This document shows, piece by piece, positions 42,719-52,020 of a stretch of DNA of 64,000 nt. A model generated the notes under the pieces. It had not been told where the DNA came from. It saw only the letters and a list, made by a program, of their open reading frames with translations, and did no database searches. Within the stretch, counting starts at the first letter, position 1. Each line of letters starts with the position of its first letter. This DNA comes from Myxococcales bacterium (GTDB taxonomy: Bacteria; Myxococcota_A; UBA9160; UBA4427). The DNA lies in the NCBI GenBank assembly GCA_022563535.1, contig JADFNE010000009.1:1-64000 (forward strand), in the 5' to 3' direction. A program made the position numbers and the translations under genes.

Positions 42719-44223
42719 CGTGGGCGTCTACCGCGGCCACCTCCGGGTTTTCGTCCGCGACCGCCGCCACCACCGGAACGCCCGCGCCCGCCGCCTGAAC
42801 CCGAGCGCCCGCGCCCGCCGCCCCGGGAGCCATTGCGCTGTTCGCGTGAGTCTGCGTTCGCTCCGGCTTCGTCGCCCTGCTCGCTTGCTTTGGGTTCAGT
42901 CACCGTCGTTTCGGGTCGGTGATCCGCCAGATATGCAGCGAGGATGCCCGCAAGATCTCGCCGACCCTCGTGGCTGTCCGCCAGAGTTTCGACGACGGGA
43001 ATGAGACGATCGATTTGATCGGTGACCACTTCGGCCGGGAGCGCGCGCATCTCGTGCTCGACCTTGACCTTCAAGCGCTCGGCAATTCGATCGCGCATGT
43101 CTTTTTCGCTCGGAACCTTGCGCTCGGTAATCTTGATCTTGTTCACGTTCTGCATGTGCTTGAAGTTGCCGATGTCGAGCCCCGAGACCAGAGAGATCGC
43201 CACGCCACTCTTGCCTGCGCGTCCAGTGCGGCCGGTTCGGTGAACGTAGACTTCGGGAGAATCGGATGCTGAATAACTGATCACATGAGAGAGATTGCTG
43301 ATGTCGATGCCCCGGGCAGCGACGTCAGTGGCGATGAGAAAACGCAGTTCGCCCCTCTTGATGCTGTTGATCGCCGCTTCTCTGGCCACCTGAGTCAGGT
43401 CGCCGGAAATCTGATCGGCGTCGATGTTGCGCCTTTGCAGGTAGCTGGTGACGTAGCGGACGTCCGCCTTGGTGTTGCAGAAGATGATTGCACTCTCGGG
43501 GTCCTCGTATTCGATAATGCGCAGCAACGTGGCTTCTTTGTTGGAAGCGGTGCAGACATAGTAAATGTGCTCGATCTGCTGGGGGGAGAGATCTTCTCCC
43601 TCGAGGGCCAGGAACTCGGCATCGTTTTGGAAGAAGCGGGAAAGCGACCTCACCTTCTCTGGAATGGTCGCGGAGAAGAGATGGGTTTTTCTGTTTTCCG
43701 GCAGATGCGAGGCAATTTCCCTCATGTCCGGCCAAAAGCCTAGGGACAGCATTTCGTCGGCTTCGTCGAGGATCAGCACCTGAAGCTCGGAAAAGTCGAT
43801 CCGCCCATTGCCGAGATGATCGAGGATACGCCCGGGCGTTCCCACGATGATGTGTGCTCCCGCCTGCAACCCCTCGTTTTGCGGTCCGTATCCGACACCG
43901 CCGTAGATGGCGAGGCAACGCACTCCGCGGTACTTGCCGATCGCCGCCGTATCTTGAGCGACCTGGATGGCGAGCTCGCGGGTGGGGAGCATGATCAGCG
44001 CCTGGGTGGCCTTTGATTCAGTGTCGATGGCCTCGCAGATCGGAACTGCGAAAGCGCCCGTCTTGCCGCTGCCGGTGAACGCCTTCACGATCAGGTCGCC
44101 GCCCGATTGCATGAGCGGGATGGCCTTTTCCTGAACAGGCATCGGTTCGGTCCAACCCAGCTCGGCGATCGCGCGCTGAATGTCTTTGGAGAGACCCTTG
44201 AAAACGTCGGATTTGCTTGTCAT
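42715..44223 (-). CDS. deaD: DEAD-box RNA helicase with an RGG-rich tail
   Basis: ATP-dependent RNA helicase of 502 residues acting in ribosome assembly or RNA decay. Motifs in order: AFTGSGKTGAF (I), PTRELAIQV (Ia), GTPGRILDHL (Ib), LDEADEML (II), FSATIP (III), IIFCNTKADV (IV), ATDVAARGIDI (V), HRTGRTGRAG (VI). After the helicase core there is a domain of about 80 residues resembling the RNA-binding part of DeaD, then a Gly/Arg-rich tail (RGGGRGRSGSGGGRGR) for non-specific RNA binding. deaD is the best symbol by layout but is not certain. Confidence 0.88.
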   Translation of the reverse strand: MTSKSDVFKGLSKDIQRAIAELGWTEPMPVQEKAIPLMQSGGDLIVKAFTGSGKTGAFAVPICEAIDTESKATQALIMLPTRELAIQVAQDTAAIGKYRGVRCLAIYGGVGYGPQNEGLQAGAHIIVGTPGRILDHLGNGRIDFSELQVLILDEADEMLSLGFWPDMREIASHLPENRKTHLFSATIPEKVRSLSRFFQNDAEFLALEGEDLSPQQIEHIYYVCTASNKEATLLRIIEYEDPESAIIFCNTKADVRYVTSYLQRRNIDADQISGDLTQVAREAAINSIKRGELRFLIATDVAARGIDISNLSHVISYSASDSPEVYVHRTGRTGRAGKSGVAISLVSGLDIGNFKHMQNVNKIKITERKVPSEKDMRDRIAERLKVKVEHEMRALPAEVVTDQIDRLIPVVETLADSHEGRRDLAGILAAYLADHRPETTVTEPKASEQGDEAGANADSREQRNGSRGGGRGRSGSGGGRGRSGGGGGRGRKPGGGRGRRPR

Positions 44224-44348
44224 TTCGGGCCGAGCCTATCCTTCGCCGGTATTCACCGCAATGGCGCCATACGCGAGCGCTCTCCAATCTGTCGCCCCGC
44301 GCTGCTCCGCCTGAGACTTGTCGCTGAATGCGGGCTAGCCTGCTCGCC

Positions 44349-44651
44349 ATGTCCCGAATTGACGCCGATACGATCCAGTACATCGCCAAACTGGCCCGGC
44401 TTTCTCTCGACACCGACGAAGTTGCACAGATGACTGCGGATCTGGACCGCGTTCTCGAATACGTCGCAACCCTCGAAGAACTCGATACCGACGGGATCAC
44501 GCCCACCGCCCATGCGATCGCCCTCGAAACGCCCCTGCGAAACGACGAAGCCGTCGGCGGTATGGATCCCGAGTTGGCCGTATCGAACGCCCCGGTTGCC
44601 GCTGGAACTGCCTTCTCAGTGCCCAAGGTCCTCGACGGAGAAGCGGTCTGA
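44349..44651 (+). CDS. gatC: Asp/Glu-tRNA amidotransferase subunit C
   Basis: Small subunit (100 residues) of the GatCAB complex, which converts Glu-tRNA(Gln) and/or Asp-tRNA(Asn) to the amide forms. It shows IDADTIQYIAKLARLSL at the start, then DLDRVLEYVATLEELDTDGITPTAHA and LRNDEAV, all typical. The ATG at 44349 begins the conserved sequence; an in-frame ATG at 44328 gives seven extra residues. Its stop overlaps the gatA start as TGATG. Confidence 0.92.
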   Translation: MSRIDADTIQYIAKLARLSLDTDEVAQMTADLDRVLEYVATLEELDTDGITPTAHAIALETPLRNDEAVGGMDPELAVSNAPVAAGTAFSVPKVLDGEAV

Positions 44652-46117
44652 TGGACCCCGCAAGCGCCGGCCTCGCCGAACAGCGCGACTTGCTCGCCCA
44701 GGGAAGTTGCTCCTCCCTCGAACTCGTCGATTCAGCCATCGAACGAAGCGAAAGGTTCGATGCCCGGTTGTCTGCCGTAGTCGCACTGCGGGCCGATGCG
44801 GCGCGACGGGAAGCTGGCGAATCCGACGCGCGCCGAATTGCCGGCGAGTTGCGTTCGCCCCTCGATGGCCTGCCAATTTTGCTGAAGGACAACATGGTTC
44901 AGCGGGGCGAACTCACGACCTGCGCCTCGCGCATTCTCGAGGGATATGTCTCCCCGTTCGACTCGACGGTCGTCGAACGTCTTCAAGCTGCGGGCGCCAT
45001 CTTGCTCGGCCGCACGAACATGGACGAGTTCGCCATGGGATCGTCGACGGAAAATTCGATCTACGGTCCCGCGCGAAACCCGTGGGACCTCGAGCGAACC
45101 TGCGGAGGTTCTTCGGGAGGTTCGGCAGCAGCCGTGGCCAGTGGCATTGTGGCGGGGGCGCTCGGCAGCGATACCGGCGGATCGATTCGCCAGCCCGCCG
45201 GTTTTTGTGGTGTCACCGGCATCAAGCCGACGTATGGACGCGTATCGCGTTGGGGGCTCGTGGCATTTGCCTCCAGCCTGGATCAAATTGGCTGCTTTAC
45301 ACGATCTGCGGCGGACGCTGCGCTGTTGCTGCAGATCATCGCCGGACACGACGCCAGAGACTCGACATCGATTCCCGAACCCGTGCCCGATTACAGCGCC
45401 GGGCTCACCGGTGAACTCGCGGGGCTCACGGTCGGACTGCCGAAGGAGTACTTCGAAACCTCGGGCGGCGATCCCGGGGTTCTCGACTGCGTTCGCAGCG
45501 GAGTCGCCGAACTCGAGGCCGCCGGGGCGAAGGTCGTCGAAGTCACGCTTCCCCACACGCGCTACGGGGTGTCGGCCTACTACCTGATCGCAACCGCGGA
45601 AGCGTCGAGCAACCTCGCGCGCTTCGACGGTGCACGCTACGGCCGCAGGGCCGAGGGCGTGACCGAACTCAATGAAATGTACGAACGCTCGCGCTCTGAA
45701 GGCTTCGGAGCTGAAGTCAAGCGCCGCATCATGCTTGGCACATATGTGCTCTCTGCTGGCTACTTCGACGCCTACTACAAAAAGGCGCAGCAAGTGAGAA
45801 CACTGTTGCGCGATGACTTCGACGCCGCGTTTTCGCAATGCGACGTGATCGCCACTCCGACCAGTCCAGAGATCGCGTTTCCCCTTGGCGCGAAGAGCCA
45901 TGATCCGGTTGGCATGTTTCTATCCGACATCTATACGGTTTCGGCCAATCTCGCCGGGATTCCGGGGATCTCGGTTCCCTGCGGCGCCAAAGCCGGGATG
46001 CCTGTCGGTCTACAACTGCTCGGACGTGTGCTCGACGAACAGACCCTGCTGAGGGTTGCAGACGGTTTCCAGCGTCGAACCGATTATCACCTGGCGCGAC
46101 CGAAGGATTTCGCATGA
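44651..46117 (+). CDS. gatA: Asp/Glu-tRNA amidotransferase subunit A
   Basis: Amidase subunit of 488 residues that releases ammonia from glutamine. The Ser-cisSer-Lys triad is visible: LPILLKDNM (Lys), GGSSGGSAAAV (cis-Ser) and GSDTGGSIRQPA (nucleophile Ser). Further typical stretches are GRTNMDEFAMGSSTENS, GFCGVTGIKPTYGRVSRWGL and PTSPEIAFPLG. Normal length. The gene is coupled on both sides by start/stop overlap, so the three subunits are made together. Confidence 0.96.
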   Translation: MDPASAGLAEQRDLLAQGSCSSLELVDSAIERSERFDARLSAVVALRADAARREAGESDARRIAGELRSPLDGLPILLKDNMVQRGELTTCASRILEGYVSPFDSTVVERLQAAGAILLGRTNMDEFAMGSSTENSIYGPARNPWDLERTCGGSSGGSAAAVASGIVAGALGSDTGGSIRQPAGFCGVTGIKPTYGRVSRWGLVAFASSLDQIGCFTRSAADAALLLQIIAGHDARDSTSIPEPVPDYSAGLTGELAGLTVGLPKEYFETSGGDPGVLDCVRSGVAELEAAGAKVVEVTLPHTRYGVSAYYLIATAEASSNLARFDGARYGRRAEGVTELNEMYERSRSEGFGAEVKRRIMLGTYVLSAGYFDAYYKKAQQVRTLLRDDFDAAFSQCDVIATPTSPEIAFPLGAKSHDPVGMFLSDIYTVSANLAGIPGISVPCGAKAGMPVGLQLLGRVLDEQTLLRVADGFQRRTDYHLARPKDFA

Positions 46118-47589
46118 GCGACAACCTCTACCGGGGATACGAAGTCGTGATCGGTCTCGAGGTGCACACGCATCTGCGAACCCAGTCCAAACTCTTCAGC
46201 CCGGCGCCGGTTCGCTACGGAGACGAACCCAACGTCAACACCCACCCGATCGATCTCGCGCTACCCGGGGTGCTCCCGGTGCTCAATCGCGCTGTCATCA
46301 ACCTCGCGATTCGCCTGGGGTTGGCCACCAACAGCACGATCAACCACCGTTCGGTGTTCTCGCGCAAGAACTACTTCTATCCCGATCTTCCAAAGGGCTA
46401 TCAAATTTCTCAATACGACGAGCCCACGGTGAGTGGCGGTTGGCTCGAAATCGAAGTTCCGGAACCCGGCGGCAAGCGGGGTGCGGTGCAAAAGAAGCGC
46501 ATCGGCATTACCCGTGCTCACCTCGAAGAAGACGCGGGCAAATCGATCCACGACTCGGCGCTGGCCGGCACCGAGACTCTGGTGGATCTCAATCGCGCGG
46601 GGGTCCCGCTGCTCGAAATCGTCTCCGAGCCCGACCTGCGGTCGGCTGCAGACGCCAGCGCGTACCTGAAGAAACTCCGCGCGATCCTGCGCTACATCGG
46701 TGTTTCGGACGCTGACATGGAAAAGGGGCAATTTCGCTGCGACGCAAACGTTTCGCTGCGCAGACCGGGCAAAGAGTTCGGCACGCGAACCGAGACCAAG
46801 AATCTCAACTCGTTTGCGTACGTCGAAGCCGCAATCGAAGCCGAGATTGAACGACAGGCAGAGTTGCTCGACGACGGTGAACAAGTGGTTCAGGCCACCA
46901 TGTCGTTCGATCCAGGGACCGGTCGAACCGCCGTGATGCGCTTGAAAGAAAACGCGGACGATTACCGTTACTTCGACGATCCAGATTTGATCCCGCTCTT
47001 GATCTCCGAGGAAGAAATTGAAGCCGTGCGCAAAACCATGCCCGAGCTTCCAGACGCGAAACGGGACCGCTTCGAACGCGATCACGGACTCTCGCGAGCG
47101 GACGCCACCACCCTGATTGCTTCGATTGCCCTCGCGCAGTTCTTTGAGGACACGATCGCGATTTTCAATCAACCCAAAACCGTGGCGAACTGGATCATGC
47201 GCGATGTGCTGCAGTTCCTTCGGGAGAAGACTCTCGACATCGAAGATCTCACTTTGACGCCCCAACACCTCGCGGCGCTGGTGAGTCTGGTCGATTCGGG
47301 TCGGCTCACAGTCACAAGCGGCCGAGAAATCTTTGTCGAGCTTGCAGAGTCGGGGGGAGACCCCGAGGCGATCATGCGGGAGCGCGGTCTCGAAGCGGTG
47401 CAGGACACCGGATTGATCGAAGGACTGGTAACGGAAGTGATCTCCAACAATCCCGATTCAGTGGCTTCGTATCGCGAAGGCGACGCCAAGGTGTTGAACT
47501 TCTTGATGGGCCAGGTCATGAAGGCCACCAAGGGCAAGGCGAGCCCTGCAGAGGTCAAGAGCATTCTCGAACGAGAACTACAAAATTAG
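46114..47589 (+). CDS. gatB: Asp/Glu-tRNA amidotransferase subunit B
   Basis: tRNA-binding kinase/transamidase subunit of 491 residues. Typical features: [24 protein letters not shown] at the start, [62 protein letters not shown] and a C-terminal YqeY-like domain ending in [20 protein letters not shown] overlaps the gatA stop as ATGA. The presence of GatCAB suggests the organism makes Gln-tRNA and/or Asn-tRNA by the indirect route. Confidence 0.96.
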   Translation: MSDNLYRGYEVVIGLEVHTHLRTQSKLFSPAPVRYGDEPNVNTHPIDLALPGVLPVLNRAVINLAIRLGLATNSTINHRSVFSRKNYFYPDLPKGYQISQYDEPTVSGGWLEIEVPEPGGKRGAVQKKRIGITRAHLEEDAGKSIHDSALAGTETLVDLNRAGVPLLEIVSEPDLRSAADASAYLKKLRAILRYIGVSDADMEKGQFRCDANVSLRRPGKEFGTRTETKNLNSFAYVEAAIEAEIERQAELLDDGEQVVQATMSFDPGTGRTAVMRLKENADDYRYFDDPDLIPLLISEEEIEAVRKTMPELPDAKRDRFERDHGLSRADATTLIASIALAQFFEDTIAIFNQPKTVANWIMRDVLQFLREKTLDIEDLTLTPQHLAALVSLVDSGRLTVTSGREIFVELAESGGDPEAIMRERGLEAVQDTGLIEGLVTEVISNNPDSVASYREGDAKVLNFLMGQVMKATKGKASPAEVKSILERELQN

Positions 47590-47669
47590 GCACAACTTTT
47601 TTAATTTCGAGCCCAAGAGTAAACTTCCCGAATCGCGTGCCATCCAGTCGCAGTTCCCTCGGAGATCCG

Positions 47670-48746
47670 ATGACGGTTGAGACACAGAGTTGGTTTACAT
47701 TGCGTTGGAGTGACGACGCGGTGTTGATGCTCGATCAGCGCCAACTCCCAGAAGAAGAGGTCTATCTGACCCTTCGCAGTCTCGAAGAAATCGCGCAGGC
47801 GATCGAAAACCTGGTGATTCGCGGGGCGCCGGCGATCGGTTGTGCGGCGGCGATGGGGATTGCCCGGGCCGCGGTCACGAGTGAAGCCACCCGCGTCGAT
47901 GCCCTGGTAGATGATCTAGAGCGCGCCAGCGAGCGCCTCGCCCGCACCCGCCCAACTGCCGTGAACTTGTTCTGGGCGCTGGGAAGAATGAGCGAAGTCT
48001 GGAAGTCGAGCGCCGCCGAAAGTACCGCCGATCGCGGCGAGCAGGATGTCGAACGCATCCGGGCGGCGTTGATTCAGGAAGCCCAATTCATCCATGACGA
48101 CGACATCAGGACGTGTCGCGCGATCGGAAGCGCGGGACTCGAGTTGGTTCCCCCCGGCAGCAGAATCCTCACCCATTGCAATGCCGGAGCCCTCGCCACT
48201 GCGGGTTACGGAACTGCGCTCGGACTCGTGCGTGCGGCGGTCGAGGCCGGTCGCAACGTGAGTGTGATCGCCGACGAAACCCGCCCGTACTTGCAGGGCG
48301 CGCGCCTCACCGCCTGGGAACTGCAGCGCGATCATGTTCCCGTCACGGTCATCACCGACAGCATGTCGGGGTATCTCATGCAACAGGGCAAGATCGACCT
48401 GGTTGTCGTGGGCGCCGACCGCATCGCCGCCAATGGAGATGTGGCGAACAAGATTGGAACCTACGCGGTGGCGGTCCTGGCGAAGGCTCACCAGATTCCC
48501 TTTTACGTTGCCGCGCCGGTCAACACCGTGGACCTGGCGACGCCGGACGGAGCTGCGATTCCAATTGAAGAGCGCGGACGAGCTGAAGTCGCCGAACTTG
48601 CGGGTCGCACGCTCGTGCCGAAGGGCGTACCGGTGCGCCACCCGGCGTTCGACATCACCCCGGCGGAGTTGGTGACCGCCATCGTCACCGAACGGGGCAT
48701 CCATCGCCCCCCGTATTCGGCTTCCCTGGCTGCCCTGGCCATCTGA
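47670..48746 (+). CDS. mtnA: S-methyl-5-thioribose-1-phosphate isomerase
   Basis: Methionine-salvage enzyme of 358 residues that isomerises 5-methylthioribose-1-P to the ribulose form. Signature parts: [63 protein letters not shown] (catalytic Cys), [42 protein letters not shown] (catalytic Asp) and [12 protein letters not shown] chose ATG 47670, which has CGGAGA just ahead, over the ATG at 47637. No other salvage gene and no SAM riboswitch are visible in the 80 bases upstream. Confidence 0.95.
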   Translation: MTVETQSWFTLRWSDDAVLMLDQRQLPEEEVYLTLRSLEEIAQAIENLVIRGAPAIGCAAAMGIARAAVTSEATRVDALVDDLERASERLARTRPTAVNLFWALGRMSEVWKSSAAESTADRGEQDVERIRAALIQEAQFIHDDDIRTCRAIGSAGLELVPPGSRILTHCNAGALATAGYGTALGLVRAAVEAGRNVSVIADETRPYLQGARLTAWELQRDHVPVTVITDSMSGYLMQQGKIDLVVVGADRIAANGDVANKIGTYAVAVLAKAHQIPFYVAAPVNTVDLATPDGAAIPIEERGRAEVAELAGRTLVPKGVPVRHPAFDITPAELVTAIVTERGIHRPPYSASLAALAI

Positions 48747-48781
48747 CCCGCCCCCCGGCGAGTGTGTGGCGCGATCAAGAA

Positions 48782-48797
48782 TGTGACCGCCGTCACA
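48782..48797. promoter_or_regulatory. CRP/FNR-type palindromic site upstream of the receiver/PATAN/J/TPR gene
   Basis: TGTGACCGCCGTCACA is a perfect palindrome that matches the CRP-family half-site layout TGTGA-N6-TCACA. It lies 126 bases ahead of the start codon at 48923 and 35 bases after mtnA. As a hairpin with the following AAAGTTTT it could alternatively end mtnA transcription. Confidence 0.5.
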
Positions 48798-48922
48798 AAG
48801 TTTTACTTCTTCGGAACCGAATAGGGGTGACAATCCCACATATCAAGCGCGTGCAACTGCCTAATTTGTAGGCAATTTATTGCGTATTGCGACGATAGGC
48901 TCGTCCGAAGAAGAGGAAGCAG

Positions 48923-50878
48923 ATGGTGTCCCGCAGGACGGTGCTGTGCGCCCTGGATAATCGAGATCTGGCCCGGATCTTCGAGAAGGCGTTGGAGGGA
49001 GCCGACTACCGGGTTCTGATCGTCCACGACGGTGTTCGGGCGCTTTCGACATGGCGCAAAGATCAGCCCGACCTGGTGATCTCCGACGTTTCCCTGTCCA
49101 AGCGCGACGGCTTCGAAGTAGCTGAAGACATCCGTCGGCAGGCGGAAGCTGGATTGACCCCCTCCCCTATCATCTTGCTCAGCGACTCCACGATTACGCC
49201 CCACTACCAGGAACGGGCAGATTCACTCGGGGTTGAACTCCTGCTCGCCAAGCCGGTCCCCCTCGATGAGTTGTTGGACCAGGTGAGTCGTCTGCTCAAA
49301 CCATCGTGTCCGCCGTCCGCAAGCCCGGTCGCCGCGAAACGATCCAAGGGCCGGGCCAAGACGGGTGCTCGCGCGACCAAGCCCATGACCGGCAGTTTTT
49401 CCGAGCTTCCCTTTCCGCGGTTACTACACCAACTGCACGGCCTGCGTGCGACCGGGGTGTTGATGTTGGCCAGCGGTCGCAAGCGCAAGGCGATCGAATT
49501 GCGCGAAGGTGTCCCGATCGCAATCAAGTCCAACCTGATCCACGAATGCCTCGGCAACACCCTGGTTCGCAGCGGCATCTTGAACGAGGAGCAACATCAA
49601 CAATCACTCGATCGCATGAAGCGGGGAGAAGGTCTGCAGGGCGAAATCTTGATCGCCATGGAATTGGTGGACGAGGAAACGCTTGCGAGTGCGTTGTGCG
49701 AACAAGCGCGCCAAAAACTCTTCGAGATTTTCGAATGGAAGAATGGAACCTTCGAGCTGGAGGTTCGAGGCAAGATCAAGCGTGCCAATGCCCTCGCGCT
49801 GGACAGCAGCACGGCCAACGTGATTCTCGAGGGTGTGCGCTACCACTATCCAATCGCCGCGATTGACAAGTTTCTGTCGACCCATCGCGGTCGCTATCTG
49901 TCCCCGGCCGCGAGCCCGTTTTACCGCTTTCAGGAAATCGACCTCGAAGAAGATGAAGCTGCCCTGGTTTCGCAGCTCGATGGACTGAACCCTGTGGAAA
50001 AATACGCTGCTGCGAGCGAGGGCATGCGGCGGGCTCTCTTCGGTTTGCTCGTCACCGGCATGTTCGAGCTTCAGCAGAACGAATCGCCCAGGGATGCCGA
50101 CGATGAGGACAGAGCGAAAGCCCCGTTCGAGCGGAAGGCAAGGCCCCGGAACGAGACCGCGATTCGAGCGGAGCTGGCCGAACTCGCCCAGAACCTTCGC
50201 AACAAGAACTACTTCGAAATGTTGGGCGTTGCACAGTCGTGCACCGAGCCCGCGCTCAATCAGGCCTACGCGGATCTCGCTCGACGCGCCCATCCCGATC
50301 GATTCCAGACCAAAAGTCTGGCGATCCGCGAACTCGCATCCGAAGTATACGAGCGGGTCAACGAGGCTTTCGAGACTCTGCGGGACCGAACGCGCCGCCA
50401 GCGCTACATCCTCGAGTTGCAGATTGGCCAGGGGCAAAACCGGGACGATGAATCCGGCCAGCGCGCACTCGCCGCCGAGACCGCCTTTCAGAGCGGAATT
50501 GGGATGATTCAGCGGCGCGCCCACGAAGAGGCGCTGATGCAGTTCGGAAAATCCCTCGAGCTGAACCCGGAAGACGGCGAGTATCACGCCTACTACGGTT
50601 GGTGTCTCTATTTGTGCAACCCGGACTCGTCGATCATGGTCGAAGAGGCGATCGAACATGTGAAACGGGGCGCGCGGCTCGCGGGCGATCGAGAGAAGCC
50701 GTTTCTGTTCCTGGGACGTCTCTACAAGGTCATGGGGAAGGTCGCGCCGGCGGAGAGAATGTTTTCTCGCGCCGTCCAGATCCAGCCCAACTGTATGGAA
50801 GCGATGCGGGAGCTGCGGCTGATCAATTTGCGTCGAGAAAAGAGCCGGGGGCTGTTCAAGCGCATCCTGCGCCGCTGA
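48923..50878 (+). CDS. Receiver - PATAN (DUF4388) - J-domain - TPR signalling protein
   Basis: Protein of 651 residues with four parts. Residues 1-125 are a response-regulator receiver (VLCALDNRDLARIFEKAL, LVISDVSLSKRDGFEVAEDI with the phosphoacceptor Asp near 51-52, LLAKPVPLDELL). After a basic linker, residues about 155-305 are a PATAN/DUF4388-like domain (SFSELPFPRLLHQLHGLRATGVLML, LREGVPIAIKSNL, CLGNTLVRSGILNEEQ). Residues about 420-490 form a J domain with NYFEMLGVAQ and HPDRFQ. The rest is TPR-like (ALMQFGKSLELNPEDGEYHAYYGW). No DNA-binding or enzymatic output domain. Such proteins are common in Myxococcota-like genomes; the role is unknown, perhaps assembly of motility or signalling complexes. 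The partner kinase is not in the window. Confidence 0.85.
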   Translation: MVSRRTVLCALDNRDLARIFEKALEGADYRVLIVHDGVRALSTWRKDQPDLVISDVSLSKRDGFEVAEDIRRQAEAGLTPSPIILLSDSTITPHYQERADSLGVELLLAKPVPLDELLDQVSRLLKPSCPPSASPVAAKRSKGRAKTGARATKPMTGSFSELPFPRLLHQLHGLRATGVLMLASGRKRKAIELREGVPIAIKSNLIHECLGNTLVRSGILNEEQHQQSLDRMKRGEGLQGEILIAMELVDEETLASALCEQARQKLFEIFEWKNGTFELEVRGKIKRANALALDSSTANVILEGVRYHYPIAAIDKFLSTHRGRYLSPAASPFYRFQEIDLEEDEAALVSQLDGLNPVEKYAAASEGMRRALFGLLVTGMFELQQNESPRDADDEDRAKAPFERKARPRNETAIRAELAELAQNLRNKNYFEMLGVAQSCTEPALNQAYADLARRAHPDRFQTKSLAIRELASEVYERVNEAFETLRDRTRRQRYILELQIGQGQNRDDESGQRALAAETAFQSGIGMIQRRAHEEALMQFGKSLELNPEDGEYHAYYGWCLYLCNPDSSIMVEEAIEHVKRGARLAGDREKPFLFLGRLYKVMGKVAPAERMFSRAVQIQPNCMEAMRELRLINLRREKSRGLFKRILRR

Positions 50879-50962
50879 ACCCGCCAATCTGTTAGTTTCT
50901 GCGGTCTTTCGAGCGCTCCGGCGGCTGCCGGTTGCGTGGACCGGAACGGACAGGGAGCGGAA

Positions 50963-51898
50963 ATGGCCAGCAAGCCCCAAGGTGGCGTCAGCGGCGAGAC
51001 GATCTGGATGGACGGCGAGTTCATCAATTGGTCCGACGCCAACATTCACATTCTCACGCACACGCTCCACTACGGGCTCGGCGTATTCGAGGGCATTCGC
51101 TGCTACAGGACCGATGATGGGCGCTCGGCGGTGTTTCGCTTACCCGAGCATCTGCGCCGCCTCTACGACTCGGCCAAGATCAACTTGCTCGAAGTGCCAT
51201 TTGATCAGGGCGTTTTGCATGAGGCCGTGCTCGAATCTCTGCGCCGCAATCACCTGACAGCGGGATACATTCGGCCGCTGGTCTTCATCGGGGACGGCGC
51301 GATGGGCCTGCACCCGGGGGACAACCCGATTCGGGTCGCGATCATCTCCTGGGCATGGGGGAAATATCTCGGCGAAGAGGGGATGGCACGCGGCATCTCC
51401 GCAAAGATCTCGACGTTCAGTCGGCACTATGTCAACTCGAAGATGACCAACGGCAAGACATGCGGTGACTATGTCAACTCAATCCTCGCCAAACGCGAAG
51501 CCCTGCAGGACGGCTACGACGAAGCCATCATGCTCGATCCTCAGGGTCTGGTCAGCGAAGCCACGGGAGAGAACGTCTTCATTGTGCGCGACGGCGTGAT
51601 TGCAACGCCTCCCCTGCACAGCGTGCTCGACGGAATCACCCGAGAAACGCTGATCGAACTGGCCCGTGCCGAGGGAATCGAAGTGGTGGAGCGGAGCATC
51701 ACCCGAGACGATCTCTACATCGCAGACGAAATTTTCCTGACCGGAACCGCGGCCGAAGTCACGCCGATTCGCGAACTCGATCATCGGGTCATAGGTGAGG
51801 GAAAGCGCGGTCCCGTCACCGAGAAGCTCCAGGCGAGGTTCTTCGATCTGGTCTCCGGCAAGCTGCCCCAGTACGAGCGCTGGCTCACGTACCTCTAG
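50963..51898 (+). CDS. ilvE: Branched-chain amino-acid aminotransferase
   Basis: PLP-dependent class IV aminotransferase of 311 residues for Leu/Ile/Val (last step of synthesis, first of breakdown). Features: THTLHYGLGVFEGIRCY, RLPEHLRRLYDSAKI, YIRPLVFIGDGAMGL, YVNSILAKREALQDGYDEAIMLDPQGLVSEATGENVF (the GEN/EATGEN motif) and FLTGTAAEVTPI. I took ATG 50963, with GGGAGCGG upstream, rather than GTG 50936. It follows the signalling gene by 84 bases; functional linkage is not obvious. Confidence 0.94.
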   Translation: MASKPQGGVSGETIWMDGEFINWSDANIHILTHTLHYGLGVFEGIRCYRTDDGRSAVFRLPEHLRRLYDSAKINLLEVPFDQGVLHEAVLESLRRNHLTAGYIRPLVFIGDGAMGLHPGDNPIRVAIISWAWGKYLGEEGMARGISAKISTFSRHYVNSKMTNGKTCGDYVNSILAKREALQDGYDEAIMLDPQGLVSEATGENVFIVRDGVIATPPLHSVLDGITRETLIELARAEGIEVVERSITRDDLYIADEIFLTGTAAEVTPIRELDHRVIGEGKRGPVTEKLQARFFDLVSGKLPQYERWLTYL

Positions 51899-51955
51899 AT
51901 TCGCTCTAAAATTTGCTTTTCTGATCCTCAGCCCAGGCAATCATGCCGGCGTGAC

Positions 51956-51982
51956 TTGACATGTGTCACATCGTGATACATT
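51956..51982 (+). promoter_or_regulatory. Candidate sigma-70 promoter with overlapping operator palindrome
   Basis: TTGACA (51956-51961) is a perfect -35 box; TACATT (51977-51982) is a possible -10 at a slightly short 15-base spacing. Between and across them lies an inverted repeat: ATGTGTCAC (51961-51969), ATC, GTGATACAT (51973-51981), with eight of nine bases paired. An operator in this place would block RNA polymerase. The gene 39 bases downstream encodes a ribbon-helix-helix-type protein, so autoregulation is plausible. Confidence 0.55.
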
Positions 51983-52020
51983 AGGTTGCGAACAAACCGG
52001 AACGCGCCTGGGCTTGCGAG

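Noticed and set aside
44732-45901. 389-residue leftward open frame within gatA
   Set aside because: Shadow of gatA, which has the full amidase triad on the plus strand.
47590-47669. Riboswitch ahead of mtnA
   Set aside because: The leader is only 80 bases and shows no SAM-riboswitch helices or terminator.
49604-51070. 488-residue leftward open frame
   Set aside because: Runs across two well-supported rightward genes and lacks any domain.
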